From Norana najaformis (taxonomy: Eukaryota; Annelida; Clitellata; Crassiclitellata; Hormogastridae), in NCBI GenBank assembly GCA_964023275.1, contig OZ029915.1:32467989-32531988 (forward strand): a stretch of 64,000 nt of DNA. Direction: 5' to 3'. Positions within the stretch are counted from its first letter, which is position 1; each line of letters begins with the position of its first letter. The notes under the pieces are model-generated. The model was not told the DNA's origin. It saw only the letters and a program-made list of their open reading frames with translations, and did not search any database. The translations under genes were made by a program, and so were the position numbers. Shown in pieces: positions 21,967 through 33,261 of the stretch.

Positions 21967-24900
21967 GTGAGTTTAATAAAAATTATTGACATTAGAACTG
22001 AGTGGATTTCATGCTTGATGTTACTGGTAGTTTCTTGGACACCATGTAATTGGTTTCTTTTGGAATGCATAGGTTCTGTTGCTTGCTTTTATCAAGCAAA
22101 CCCCTTGCAGCTGTGTAACAGTTTCACAGCCAACATTTTATGCTAAAGCCTTTTACTAATAAAGAATAGCAAGCTAAGGCTCAGCTGATAAAAGGAGACT
22201 TTAAACGAAAGAATTTTGCAAGGAACTGGAGTAATACAAGAGGTAAGAAAGCTGCTAAGGATATTTATTTTATCTAACGTCTTTAAGAATTTTATAACAG
22301 AAGTTGGTTTTGTTGATAATCGAGCTACAGTTTATGTCCTGCCACAAGTATTCTACTAGAAGTAAAGTTGACTAACAGCAGGCATGAATTGTGTGACAAA
22401 AAAGCTTACAGAAAGTATTGTAACAAGTAATCAGATGCTGCCATACCAGCACAAGCTAACCTACGTTGATGATCCGGTGTGTTACTTTGAAGAGGTGTGA
22501 GATACAGATTTTTGGTACACAAGCCAACATAACACCTGTGTATAAGGGTTCAGCTGCATTTGTTTGAGAAAAGAACAGAAAAACTAATACAGTAAATTTA
22601 AACAAGATATGCAGATTTTACTGCAATTGATGTGGAAATCACAACTTGTAATTCATAAAAAGTGCTAAGTGTATTTGGATGTAATGAAATCATACGTTCA
22701 TTGGTTATATACAGTTATAAAACATTTTAGTTTCTTGTCAATGGGATGGCGTTTTATGTGTATTAACACTTGTGGTACACCTATGCAGTCTGTCTCTGTC
22801 TAGCTGTCTTACTCCTGTTTGCATTAACTGTTATTCTAAGTTTCCTTTCTCATTCTTTTTCATATGTCCAGGCTGCCTTGTAAGATCAGTGGACTACTTT
22901 CAATGGTGAGGATTCTCGTTTAGAACTTTGATTTTGTTTGTCTGAGGTAAAACTTACTTTGGAGATAAGTTGGTCAACCTGCATAAACCTGCAAGATGGC
23001 TTTTGAACTGGCACTTGTTTCTGGTCTACAACTTGATTTGGTTTTAGTTTAGTTTTTTACGATCTTCGATACAGGAAGAGTAAATGGATAACTGTTTGTA
23101 GACATCGTAAACTGGAATGGGAGTGGACAAAGGACAGGGCAAACATTGTCTCACGGTGGACGTGGCTACATGCACAGATCTCAGATCTGGAATACAGAAT
23201 TCGCCAGCAGAATGATGTTTATAAACAGCTGCGTCAGTCCAAGGGGTCTGTATCATTACGTGATCCCGCTTGTCAGTCTGAAAGTTTTGAAATGACTGGT
23301 GAGCTTAATGGTCGGATCAAAATCAGCAGGTCTTGCGCAGGTGAAGACTCAAATGTAGAGGGTTGGAAGAATTTGTTGGCTGTGGATAATACATCATGTG
23401 CTACAAATGCTGTTGAAAATCGACCAACAGAAAAAACAAGCAGTGACAGTACCAATTCAAGAAACAGAGTGTGTATAAATTTGCTTTCTGTCAGAACTGC
23501 ACAGTTAGGCATGGTTGAGCCGTCGCCAGAGGCAGTTCAGAACTTGGACAGGAGCAGTAATTCAGGGGAAAAATCAAAAGATGTGCTGATATCGTCATCT
23601 TCTGTGGCAGCTACATCTTCATCAATGGCTTCATCTTCAGCCGCACCATTTAATTTGGCCCCATCGTCTGTAACTGCACCGTCGTCTTCGCTGGTGCCAT
23701 TGCCGTCATCGATGCGCCTAGCAGTATCAATTCCATCAACAGCTGTGCCACTGTCTTCAGCGTCAATGGTGCCATCGCTACTGTGCGATCCTTCTTGTCG
23801 TGCAGCACGATGCATGGAGGTACGCAGTTGGCGCCGGCGTCCTTTGCTAAGAACTGCTGGTTTGCACGAACTGAGTCGCAAAGCATCGCAACTGTCAACA
23901 GTCAGTTGTGCCTGCTATCCTCCTGTTACTCCATGTGCACTATGTGGTGGACGTTATAACAAAGTGAAGAAGCCTGGGCCACAGGTATCAGCCCGTGACC
24001 GGATTGCATTGCTTGAGCCATCTTATCATCCTGTCTTATCATTTCCAAGAGGTAAGCTGCTTCAAATTTTTTCTCAAGTACTGCATTCTGCTGGTATTAT
24101 CAGTGAGCATTTGGATAAACTGGGTGAACTGGGGTTAGACTTTGTAATTTTGCAGTGCTGTGGTCTAGACGTTATGTACAGTATTCTAAGACATTACTTT
24201 CCTCAGAAGCTTAGGGAATGGTGTGTTAGACTAGAACTCTTAACAAGGTGCCATTTTTCAGTGGCACAATGGGTTTTTGTTTATATAATTTAAAAGTACA
24301 CTTTGCTCGATATTTTACACATATTGATATGATGAAATAATCATAAAGGTATCCAAAAAATAATAAGGTATAAGAAGTAACCATGAAATTGTTATATTTT
24401 CTTCTCATAATTAAATTTTGAATATGCCTGGCTTCACTCCTTTGTCCTTGCCCTCTTAATTTTTTTTCTGTCTTTCTGTCTTCTATTCCTTTTTACCTGC
24501 ATTTTTACTTTGATTTGTCCTAGTCTTTTTCTCTTACTCTGTCTTTGTTCGTGTTTTTCTTTCATTTTTAAGTGTTGTTATCATTGCTTTCCACCTTGTG
24601 CCTTTTGATTAATGTGTTCATTTGAGTAAATCAAGTGATTTTGTTGTGCAAAGTAATACATCCTGCATCTGCAGTTTCACTGATCATTTGTTTTACTGGT
24701 TTATGATACAAGTTTTGTTAATGAAGGCATTAGATGTGCATTTTTTAACTGTATAGCCTTGTATAAATTTGCTATTTGCTGTATCACTATGTAAAGGCAA
24801 GTGAGCGAGCTGTTGGAAGTGGACAGAGATCTCAAAAGATCTAAAAATGTTGGACATTGAAACAGTGTGTATTTGTGACTGTTTTAGACTACCAAAATCT

Positions 24901-27900
24901 GGACATGATTGTTACTTCCTTTCCCCATTTGGGGAGTGCACAACTTAGCTGCACATCTGTGTTGTGCATTTGTATGTTTGTCAGCTGTACTGTATTTTGT
25001 AATGTACCTTAGTGTGTGTTATATACCACAGTATGCATTTTTACTCCGGTGCTACTTCCTAAGTTTTGCTTTTGAGCATCACATTCATACAGCACCAAAA
25101 GAAGCCACTGAGAAAAGTTTTTTTATATAAAACAAACTCTTACTTGAATGCTTATGAGGTGATGACATTACGTGTAATGGAGCCTTAGCTGATGGTTTAG
25201 ATACACTGTAACTTGATTTGCTTTGTGTTAAATCTATTGCTTTTCACCATTGTTTGAGATTGAGTCCCAGTGTTTTGCAAATGTGACATTATTTTTTCCA
25301 ACCATGATGGCTGTACAAAACAACTGACCTGTTCTTGGAATCCTGTTTTTACACTTTTACATCTAAAAGATGCACTTGAAGTGTGCTTTTGCCATATGTT
25401 TTGTTTTTGTATGCTGGCAAGTGTTTATGCATAATGAGATGAAGTTGAACTACTCTGGTGGTTGGGAATTGTTTCAGATGTTTCGTTGCCACTTCAGATG
25501 GCCGAATGTCTGTGGAAAGGGCCCAACAGATCAGAAACCGACGCCAGGCATCGTCTTCAGTTAGTACCTTGGTCCTGGTTAAAATTGGAGTTAACAAAAA
25601 ATGATTGGTGGCACCATACTTAGATTATCGTCATATTTAGAGGAACATTCACAATATCACTCATTAAGCTACCAATATTGTTGTTGTTTGTTGTCCATGG
25701 GTTTAACGACATCTTATGGCAACTAAGGCCGTTGACGTCTTCGACATGAAAATGTTGTTGACATTGTCCATAAGTTCATTTCTTTCTTCTTATCGTTTCC
25801 TTTAAGATTTTTGTTTCCGTAGGTAATGTATGTATTTTTTTAAACTGATTGCAGCACGACATACCAATATTGTTATAACTATTATGTATACATGTTATAA
25901 CTATTATGTATACATGGTTTTGAACAAACATACCACTTACCAGTGGTCCTTAGGGATGTGCTTTTGACATTTGCAGGCAGTTCATAAAAATCACTGATTA
26001 AATATTTGAAGTTGCTAAATAATATAACAGTCAGTGCTAATCTGTAACTTATTGTCTTTCAAGTGGAAACATAGTTGCTGTTTGTGACCAAGTGCCATGG
26101 TGTAATTTGCTTTGTGCATATCAGGGAGTTAAAGAATGCCCACAAATTTAGAATCCACCTTCTGCTCACTGAGGTCATTAGTCAGCTTTCCTATACCTTT
26201 TTGGAGTATAGATTACTTTTCACTGCCTAGCAGGTCCTTCTACTACTTTATATAGCATTAGAGCTACCTGTTTGAGATTTAGACAATAAAATGACTCTGA
26301 AACTTTCTTTTGTTGCATGTTTTGTCTCAAGGAGTCTTTGTTGGTCTTGAGATCATGAATAACAACTAACTCTCCAGATTGCATTTCTCCTGTACCTTGT
26401 TTCCCTATATTTTGGTGGATGTGTACTGGTCTTGTGTTTTTCCAACATCAAAGATAAATATTAAATGAGAATTATTTAAGTCATGTATTGTGTAGGATTA
26501 CAACTAATGATTTGATTACCTTACATTTTTGCTGTAGAGATGAGCATGCCACCAAATCCTTCTATCGCCAAGTCACCACCAGTGAGTAAAATTTTCGTGG
26601 GAGTGAGTCTAAATCTTCCAGGAAAGTCTCCTACTCTCATATACCTCCTGGTGCACTTGTCATGTCATAAAAGATGCTTGACCACGCAAACATGTTAGCC
26701 CATGCATTTTCTTGCATATCTTTTTACACATGCATCTTGGTATCATCATCATCAGGTTCTGACGCTTGCCATTTGGCAGCTATGAGTGCAAATATAATGA
26801 TCTCAATTCTTTTCAGTCATTCGTCAGATCTAGTGCTTTTCTGATCTATTTTAGCGAGTCTTGTTTTGTCTTCATTTATTTGGTCTGTCTATCAAAAAAT
26901 CATGGTCTTTCTTTGTTTCTCTTCAAATATTGTTTCTGTATCTAGTGCAATGTAGTGCATTGTGTGGGATTTGGTCAGCTGGCTTTCTTTCCACATGAAC
27001 AAACATCAAAACACAGACCCCTAAGGAAATTCTAGTAGTTACCGGTAGGTTGCTGCTAGTGTCTTTGGACTACAGGTGAACGATGCTACAACTGCAAGAC
27101 CTTTGTAATGTTAGGTGATCTTGTCTTATATCAAAATAACTTTGTTTACCTGGGTTCTGTAGTTTGTACTGCTGTACTGCTAATTTCAGTTACCTGTAGC
27201 ATTTAAGGAAGGGTATCCTACATCTGATACACTATCCCACCCTGTCACCTCTTTCACCCCGTCTGACTTCATGTTTAGAGCATTTTGCAGAAATGTACGC
27301 ATGAATCACGAATCCAACAAGAAACCATTCTTTCATCATGTTTAACATGACTCTGCTGGTAACTGAAAATTTCAGTTAGAGCACTGGAATTTGAAATCCA
27401 GGTGCAGTGGTAAAAAGCAGAGGCATTTTCAATTCCCACACCATGCTTTTGCAAGACTCATAGCATAGTTCTTGTTATTTCATTATGCTTATTTAGTGTT
27501 TGTGTTAAATAGAAAACAAAATCAATGGCCGGTCACATTCAAATGATTTACAACATGAAGAAGAAACCACTGACCAGTCAAATGCCAAAGCTGCTTGGCT
27601 TGTTGGGCGCTCCTTACAACCAACCTCACTACGTGGCCGAAAGTCAAATCTGCATGCAATGGGTAGGTACTGCACCTGTTTTGACCTTAGAAGCCGCATT
27701 CCCAGATACTTTGTTGTGGTTTAAGGCGAGATAAGGCAATCAATGATCGTTTATTTTCCTCTTTCTGCTAGCAGTGGTCCTTAGGGATGTGATCCAGACA
27801 AATATGATGCTGCGTTTCTAATGTGCAAGTAACTTGCCAGTACTATGTCATACTGTGGATTAGGTCTTCCTTTGGCAGTAACACGAATTAATAGCACTGT

Positions 27901-30900
27901 CAAACATCTTATGACAGGGAATGAAACTTGTTGCCTTTGATTGTAGTGGTTTACTTAAGTAATGCTAGTTAATAATTTGTTCATTTATACTTGGAAATAA
28001 CTGGCACTTTCTTTGCCTCCGTTTTACTGCGAAGTACTCTGCAGTCTCATTTACGCGTGGTCGTGGATTTTGGTAGCCAAAGTCACCGTGACCAGATGTT
28101 ATTGAACCGCAGTTTAAGAGGGCCATGCTGAAATACAGTTGTGTACGTTTAATTTAAGTCTTAGTGTGGCTTGAACGGTCAAAGACATAGGCTGTCTGAT
28201 GTGAAGGCACTAGCACTGTAACCTGCTACGAGACGATTTTGTCCGATTCCTTCGAAAGGCCACATTGCTGTCTTGTTATGGGCAAAAGTGTTTGTGATTT
28301 AATACCAGACAGTTTGTGTTTCTGGCTACTTTAATATCAACTGTTTCCTGACATTATTATAAAGTAGTTCCATCAGCTGAACTGCCAAGCCTATTGGTAA
28401 CCTTGGCTGAGAGAGCTAGCAGCTAAGCTCATGCCAGGATCAGAGCTGAGCTGCTAGATTTGAGGAGGGATGACAGGTGCAGCTATATAAAGTTCACTTA
28501 CATTGGAACTGTCCTGCCCTCTGCAGGACTAAAAGCCAGTAGTAGCCAGCAACTTGCTGCCCATTGAGACAGCTGTTACAACTGATGCAGGCTGTCGGAT
28601 ATAATGATGAGACTGAATATCAGCGGGTGCGTGCTGCGTGTGTACTGCACGCTAAAGCATATAGCATGTTAAATAGGTATCGGTGGGGTCCACGATATAA
28701 CTGCATGTTAAGCGCATTTGTGCTGTATGGGTTGTGCATAAATGGGACCGCACTGTAAATGTTCATTTATGATGCGCCTTCCTGAAATTACTTCTAAGAG
28801 GTGGTGTTCTGGGGTTGAATCTTTCAGCAAAACTGCAGTCTCAACAGCAATCCAATAACTGCACAACCTTGACAGAGTTTGACAGAATTGTCTATGCAAA
28901 CCGAAATGCAGAGGTAAAAGGAAAATGCATAATTTGCAGTCTGTCATCTTATCACCCTGTGTCTGTGTTGACAGTTTTTCGTTTCTATTTATGGGATTTA
29001 TTTCTGGTATAACCTTGACACTTGATCCTGTAGAAACAATGAGGAAGAAGAAGAAGCATCTGTCACTTGCTCGTAAGCATCTGTCAAAGACAAGCTTAAG
29101 GGCGTCGTCGCTCAAGGGCAACAGGACCCAACTAATGAGACGAGGTAGCTACAACACCTTAAGGAACGGTGGCTTAAAGCGCATCAGCAGTCGAAGCACC
29201 TTTGACATCAACAATGTTGTTATTCCATCTCATGTGACATCTGCAGCACGTGTCGACATTATCCACTACAAAGAAATTACCACACCAAAGTAAGATCATG
29301 TACTTTTTGATTATTTAACTAGATTAGCAAAAGCCTACAAAAGATAATTGGCTCTGGAGAAAGATGGTAAAAACAAGAGCGAGAGATCCTGTTAGCATGA
29401 GCAGACAGGGTAAGCTCCTGATCCAGTACAACCCCGAGATCTCAAACCGTATTAGAGAAGGAGATATCCGGAAATCTTTGGTGTAAGAAGGAGAGATCGA
29501 TCTTGGGGAGCTGCATGTGGCCACCAAGCCAGATGAACTGAATCTTGTTACAGTTCAGACAGAGGCGATTGGAGGACATCCATAAGTCAAGGACAGGGGT
29601 GGCGTCGAGAATCCTCTGGACAAGGGCAGGGGTCGCCTCCACCGGACCATGGGCACAAGCCTGGGTATCGTCTGCATACTGAAGGATGGCAACACTCAGT
29701 GGGAGGAGGGTCCGAGCTAGATCAGAGGTATATAAAATATAGTAGAGGAGAGGAGCTAGGACGGAACCCTGGGGGAGACCAAAAAAAGACAGGAGTCCAG
29801 AGGGACCGTGAGGTCCTGAAAACAACAGCTTGAGGGCGGTCTGAGAGGAATGACTGAAACCAGGTGAGGGCAGAACCAGTAGTGCCAAAGGAAATCTCCA
29901 AACGCTCCAATAAGGTGGAATGATCAGTGGTAATATGTTAAACTCATGTTAGATTAAACAGGACTACAACTTGAAGCATACACAATCCACATTTGTAAAA
30001 TAATGTGTACAGATGAAAAATTATTTTACAGATAAATTTTGCCATACCATCTAGTGAATGAAAGAATTACCAAACTAATACAAGCAGATGCAAGCTGTAC
30101 AACAATAGTAGTTGCAACATATATTACAGAATGGTTTTATGAGCTACATATTTTTATGTGAGTCCTTTATGGAAGCTTAATATTTGAAATTTTGTCCTGT
30201 CGCCAGTTGTCTCGAGCCATTTCTTATGATCAAGATATGGGTAACCATATTCTAAGGCCTAGTTAATGGTAACAATCTCAGTGATGCCTGTGCTGTGTAG
30301 CAGCACAGTAGCTTGTTAATGTCCATCAGTAGCTGTGGATCCTTTTTGTCACGTTTGGATGCACATTGTAAATTTTCTGATAACTCTGTGCTACAACTGT
30401 CACTGTCAACAGGTGGAGAGAGGTTGACGGGTATGTCAAGGCAACAACAGGCAACGGCACTCACACACTAGATTTGCCTCTTGCAACTTCTGCTGCTATG
30501 AAACGACCGAAATTATCAACAAGTGAAGGCAGTGTGAGCAAAAAAGTTCGTTGGAGCAATGAGGAAATTGAACCCTCAGCTAGATGCTATTCCTCATCCA
30601 CAGAACTGTGTGGAGACGACACGGATGCAGAAGAAGAGGTGAATATTTCTTTTAATTGTTGCTGTAATAAAACATAATTTCATGCTGGTGGTTAATCAAC
30701 CCTAGAAATGTGAACCCAGTAACTGCATGGATAAGTCATGAACTTAAGCTCTGTGCCAGTTACTCTAGTCTGGTTACTGCCGTTACATTATGGCTGCCCT
30801 TCTGTCCCAGGGCACCTATTTAGGGTTTTTCCGGTCTGTGTGAAAGTATCTTTTAAGGTCGTTTTAGTTCCTAGGTAGTATTGCGACTGAATGGCTTTCC

Positions 30901-31717
30901 TCTACGTTGTGTTATTCTACTGGCTTGGGAAGACATCTTAGTAAGAAATGTATCTGCTCATTAACTTTGGAGACAACTGGTTGAAGTTTTTTTTAAACTT
31001 AGTTGTCTAGATATAATAGTTAATGGTTGTCTTTGTGATGATTATGTTAAATTAACTTAGCTTTGCTTTCAGATTGCAAACTTGTCAGATGAAGCATTTG
31101 CCGCTCGCCATCTCCGCTACGAAATCTATGAAAAGAAACAGTGCCTGCCAACAACTGCAGGCCAACAACGCCGCAGCCGCTCAAACCGCAGTGAAAGCGA
31201 TTCGTTCACTGCTCTCAATCCTCAGTCACCAGACGTGACCAATCCTTTTGATGCTTCTGCCAGTCTGACATCATCCACTCTGTCCGGTGTTCCCTCGACC
31301 TCTTGTCTTGGCTACAGTGATGCTGAGGATTCAGGTCATAACCTCGGCGACAGCTTTCCAACAAGGCAGCACAGTGAAACCAAACTTGTGCGAAACTGTT
31401 CGACGGCCTCATGGATTCTGTCTGCATCACACAGCTCTGAGCTGCTGACAGAACCTGCCGAAAACCAGCCAGTGCCCACATGGCCTCCCAGGACATTTCC
31501 GCTGGGCGACATTGAAAATCAACAGCTCTTTGCTGAAAACCCTTTGAACAGTGTCGACCAAACAGACAAAAAGGTCACAAGGTCAGCATCACCAGCAGTT
31601 AGCACCAGTTCAGATAGTTCAGTGCCTGGTGATGAAGATCCTAATGACCCAGAATGGACCGTTACGCCTCGAAACAAAGACAAACTGGGAATACTTATAA
31701 AGTTTGCAAAAGTTTAG
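20738..31717 (+). CDS. KANSL1: KAT8 regulatory NSL complex subunit 1
   Basis: KANSL1 scaffolds the NSL complex in the nucleus and recruits the acetyltransferase KAT8 (MOF) to acetylate histone H4. Proposed coding exons are 20738-21966, 22872-22905, 23079-24051, 27513-27662, 28828-28913, about 29048-29289 (or 29034), 30413-30638 and 31073-31717, giving about 1,200 residues against about 1,100 in human. Family signatures appear in order: the coiled LLKRLRRLQCREVNSAVKEK; the acidic block DSDATESSSGGESSDESP; WTWLHAQISDLEYRIRQQND; TPCALCGGR; and the C-terminal PEHE domain with FDINNVVIPSHV, YKEITTPKWREVD, LSDEAFAARH and the RTFPL motif. Phases match at all junctions except exon 5 to 6. The start is the first in-frame ATG after an acceptor near 20723. 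An AATAAA lies at 31845. Confidence 0.93.
22872..22905 (+). CDS. KANSL1: KANSL1 exon 2, 34-nt micro-exon
   Basis: Between TATGTCCAG and GTGAGG. It completes the alanine codon split at 21966 and adds LPCKISGLLSM in frame, so the phase is consistent at both sides. Confidence 0.75.
23079..24051 (+). CDS. KANSL1: KANSL1 exon 3, conserved DLEYRIRQQ helix and CALCG motif
   Basis: Starts at SKWITVCRHRKLEWEW and continues RANIVSRWTWLHAQISDLEY, the best conserved core of the family. A long Ser/Ala/Pro low-complexity stretch (about 23580-23780) follows, then CPCYPPV-like sequence, TPCALCGGR and PSYHPVLSFPRG. The acceptor chosen (GGAAG|AGT) keeps phase zero; an AG four bases earlier would put a stop in frame. 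The donor GGTAAGC leaves phase 1. Confidence 0.88.
27513..27662 (+). CDS. KANSL1: KANSL1 exon 4
   Basis: Using the phase-1 junction from exon 3 gives ENKINGRSHSNDLQHEEETT and then KAAWLVGRSLQPTSLRGRKS, a hydrophilic stretch. It ends ATGG|GTAGGT in phase 1, which matches exon 5. Sequence similarity to the family is weak here, so the support is phase and position. Confidence 0.6.
28828..28913 (+). CDS. KANSL1: KANSL1 exon 5
   Basis: Between TCTTTCAG and GAG|GTAAAAG. Joined in phase 1 it reads AKLQSQQQSNNCTTLTEFDR then IVYANRNAE. The other two frames contain stops. Its end is phase 0, which fits exon 6 only if the downstream acceptor at about 29047 is used. Confidence 0.6.
29034..29289 (+). CDS. 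KANSL1: KANSL1 exon 6, start of PEHE domain
   Basis: Reads SLARKHLSKTSLRASSLKGN, a basic stretch, then STFDINNVVIPSHVTSAARV and DIIHYKEITTPK. This is the conserved first half of the PEHE domain, which in MSL1 and KANSL1 contacts the acetyltransferase. The donor GTAAGA at 29290 leaves phase 2 and joins perfectly to exon 7. The 5' limit is uncertain: the strong TGTAG acceptor (29034) conflicts in phase with exon 5, whereas GAAG|AAG (29048) fits. Confidence 0.85.
29330..29935 (-). mobile_element. LINE reverse-transcriptase fragment in KANSL1 intron 6
   Basis: Minus-strand frames contain GTTGSALTWFQSFLSDR, the GLPQGSVLAPLLYYILY block and ILQYADDTQ with the catalytic YADD box, followed by a NRLCLNCNK-type segment. 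This is the finger-palm region of a CR1/L2-type non-LTR retrotransposon. Frameshifts (two overlapping frames are needed) and missing ends mark it as dead. Confidence 0.9.
30413..30638 (+). CDS. KANSL1: KANSL1 exon 7, PEHE continuation
   Basis: The acceptor CAACAG precedes GTGGAGAGAGG, so the split codon yields K-WREVDGYVK, directly continuing YKEITTPK from exon 6. It then encodes a Lys/Ser linker (KRPKLSTSEGSVSKKVRW) and an acidic end DDTDAEEE. Phase 0 at GTGAAT. Confidence 0.9.
31073..31717 (+). CDS. KANSL1: KANSL1 last coding exon
   Basis: Begins IANLSDEAFAARHLRYEIYE, matching the conserved helix that follows the PEHE core, then an RRSRSNRSESDS stretch, a Ser/Pro-rich region and WPPRTFPLGD, which aligns with a conserved short motif near the end of the family. 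Terminates at TAG (31715-31717) after KLGILIKFAKV. Confidence 0.92.
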   Translation: MANLSDEAFAARHLRYEIYEKKQCLPTTAGQQRRSRSNRSESDSFTALNPQSPDVTNPFDASASLTSSTLSGVPSTSCLGYSDAEDSGHNLGDSFPTRQHSETKLVRNCSTASWILSASHSSELLTEPAENQPVPTWPPRTFPLGDIENQQLFAENPLNSVDQTDKKVTRSASPAVSTSSDSSVPGDEDPNDPEWTVTPRNKDKLGILIKFAKV

Positions 31718-31844
31718 TGTTTCTGCAAATTGTCAAGCTTCTCGTTTTGAAGTGGCATCCCTCGATTATTTTTGGATCAAATCAGATTTAATTTGCAGCA
31801 CATGTAGAATAAGGTGGATTATAATTTAACTGTTTTAATACTTT

Positions 31845-31850
31845 AATAAA
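31845..31850 (+). terminator. KANSL1 polyadenylation signal
   Basis: AATAAA 128 bases after the stop codon, in TTTAATAAAGC. Confidence 0.65.
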
Positions 31851-32339
31851 GCTTATTCCAGGACTGGTCAGTCAATTTCTGCTTGGAGACACGTGGTTGA
31901 ATACAGAGAATTTTTCTTGATAGCATTTTAGGTAGTTTTCTTGAAGTCATCTTTTAGTGATCTGGTACATACTGACAAGGAAATGGAAACTCCATGTAAG
32001 GCATTAATAAGCTTTAGTTTAGTTCAAATGAGAACTTTAGGTAGAAATGGAAACTTTGACATGTGCGCCATGAAGGCTTGGGTAATAAAACAATCCTACA
32101 GCTGTTAGGTACTCATTCCTCATCGTTGGTGCCACGAGCTTCAGGAACTTTGGGACTTCAGAACATGCCATCATCTTTTAACTCTAGTTGGGAATCTGTT
32201 GGTATGGCTTTGCGTGTGTGCGCGAGCTTGCCACTGGTGACTCTTCTAGTTGTCTTTTAGTTATCTGAGCTATGTTCACTTACAGGATGCTTGTCCTTAA
32301 TGACACTTAACATCATTAGTGACTTTTAACATCAAGTCT

Positions 32340-32412
32340 AGCGCAGTGAGTGCCACTGATTAGTCTTTGCTTGAAGAGGCGCTATACAAATTTAAAATTA
32401 CAATTACTATCA
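32340..32412 (+). mobile_element. LINE 3' tail
   Basis: GAGGCGCTATACAAATTTAA followed by AATTACAATTA is a typical 3' end of an L2/CR1-type LINE. It lies between the convergent KANSL1 and DNAJC9 genes. Confidence 0.5.
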
Positions 32413-33261
32413 TATTATAGAAAGAAATGGTATACATAAACAAATATCACCCAGAAGAAACCAAACCCAGATTGCATACTTGCCAAATCCAGGAAATGTA
32501 AGCTTAGTCAATTGTTATTACTGTTACTGTTGTGCATGATATGTCACTGATAAGTTTAATAATAATTCTTCACTTAAGAATAATTTAACAAGAAATTAAT
32601 GTATAAATTAAAAACAAGGAATTAATTTCCTGTTTGCACCCCAATAATTAGAATGTATGACAACATGGGGCTAGGTCCTCAGTTTCGAAAGCTGTGCTCG
32701 GAAGAACCATTATCATGATTATTGAACTTTTGGACCATCAAGTAAAACTTACTGTGCTTGGTTTCAAAATTAAAACTTTAACTGGGAAGATTTAAACTAA
32801 CCACTGTAATATTCTCAGAAAATTAGTAGGTTTAGAATATTAGATGTATTTGAACATATACACTTGTAAATTCTATATACTGATATTCTATACATTTCGA
32901 CACTTCCTGCACCTCGTGCAGTTAAGTCCTATTCTTCCCAGTCCTATTCTTCCCACTTTAATGGTCTTACATGCACCGGTCTTAAATTCAGAAATTAAGT
33001 TGAGGTACAGATAAACTTTTAAGCTTCTGAGAAATGATTTGTGAAATGTTTAATAAACTGTACACCTTATATGTGGTACAACTACCAAACGTTTAAGCAC
33101 AATGCTGATCATAACTGTTAACAGATGGTGCTGTACCAACCAGTCAAGACAAATGTTCATCCACAAGTATCGTAAAGGTTTCTAACATACCAGAATCTGT
33201 ACAGAAATGAATAGCAAGTTGATAAAGAGTCAGTCAACTGCAAACATATACAGTTAGCTGC

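Noticed and set aside
26538..26581. Exon-like segment in the KANSL1 intron (EMSMPPNPSIAKSPP) with good acceptor and donor
   Set aside because: It fits the exon 3 phase but ends in phase 0, which breaks the frame into exons 4 and 5. Skipping it gives a clean join, so it was left out of the model.
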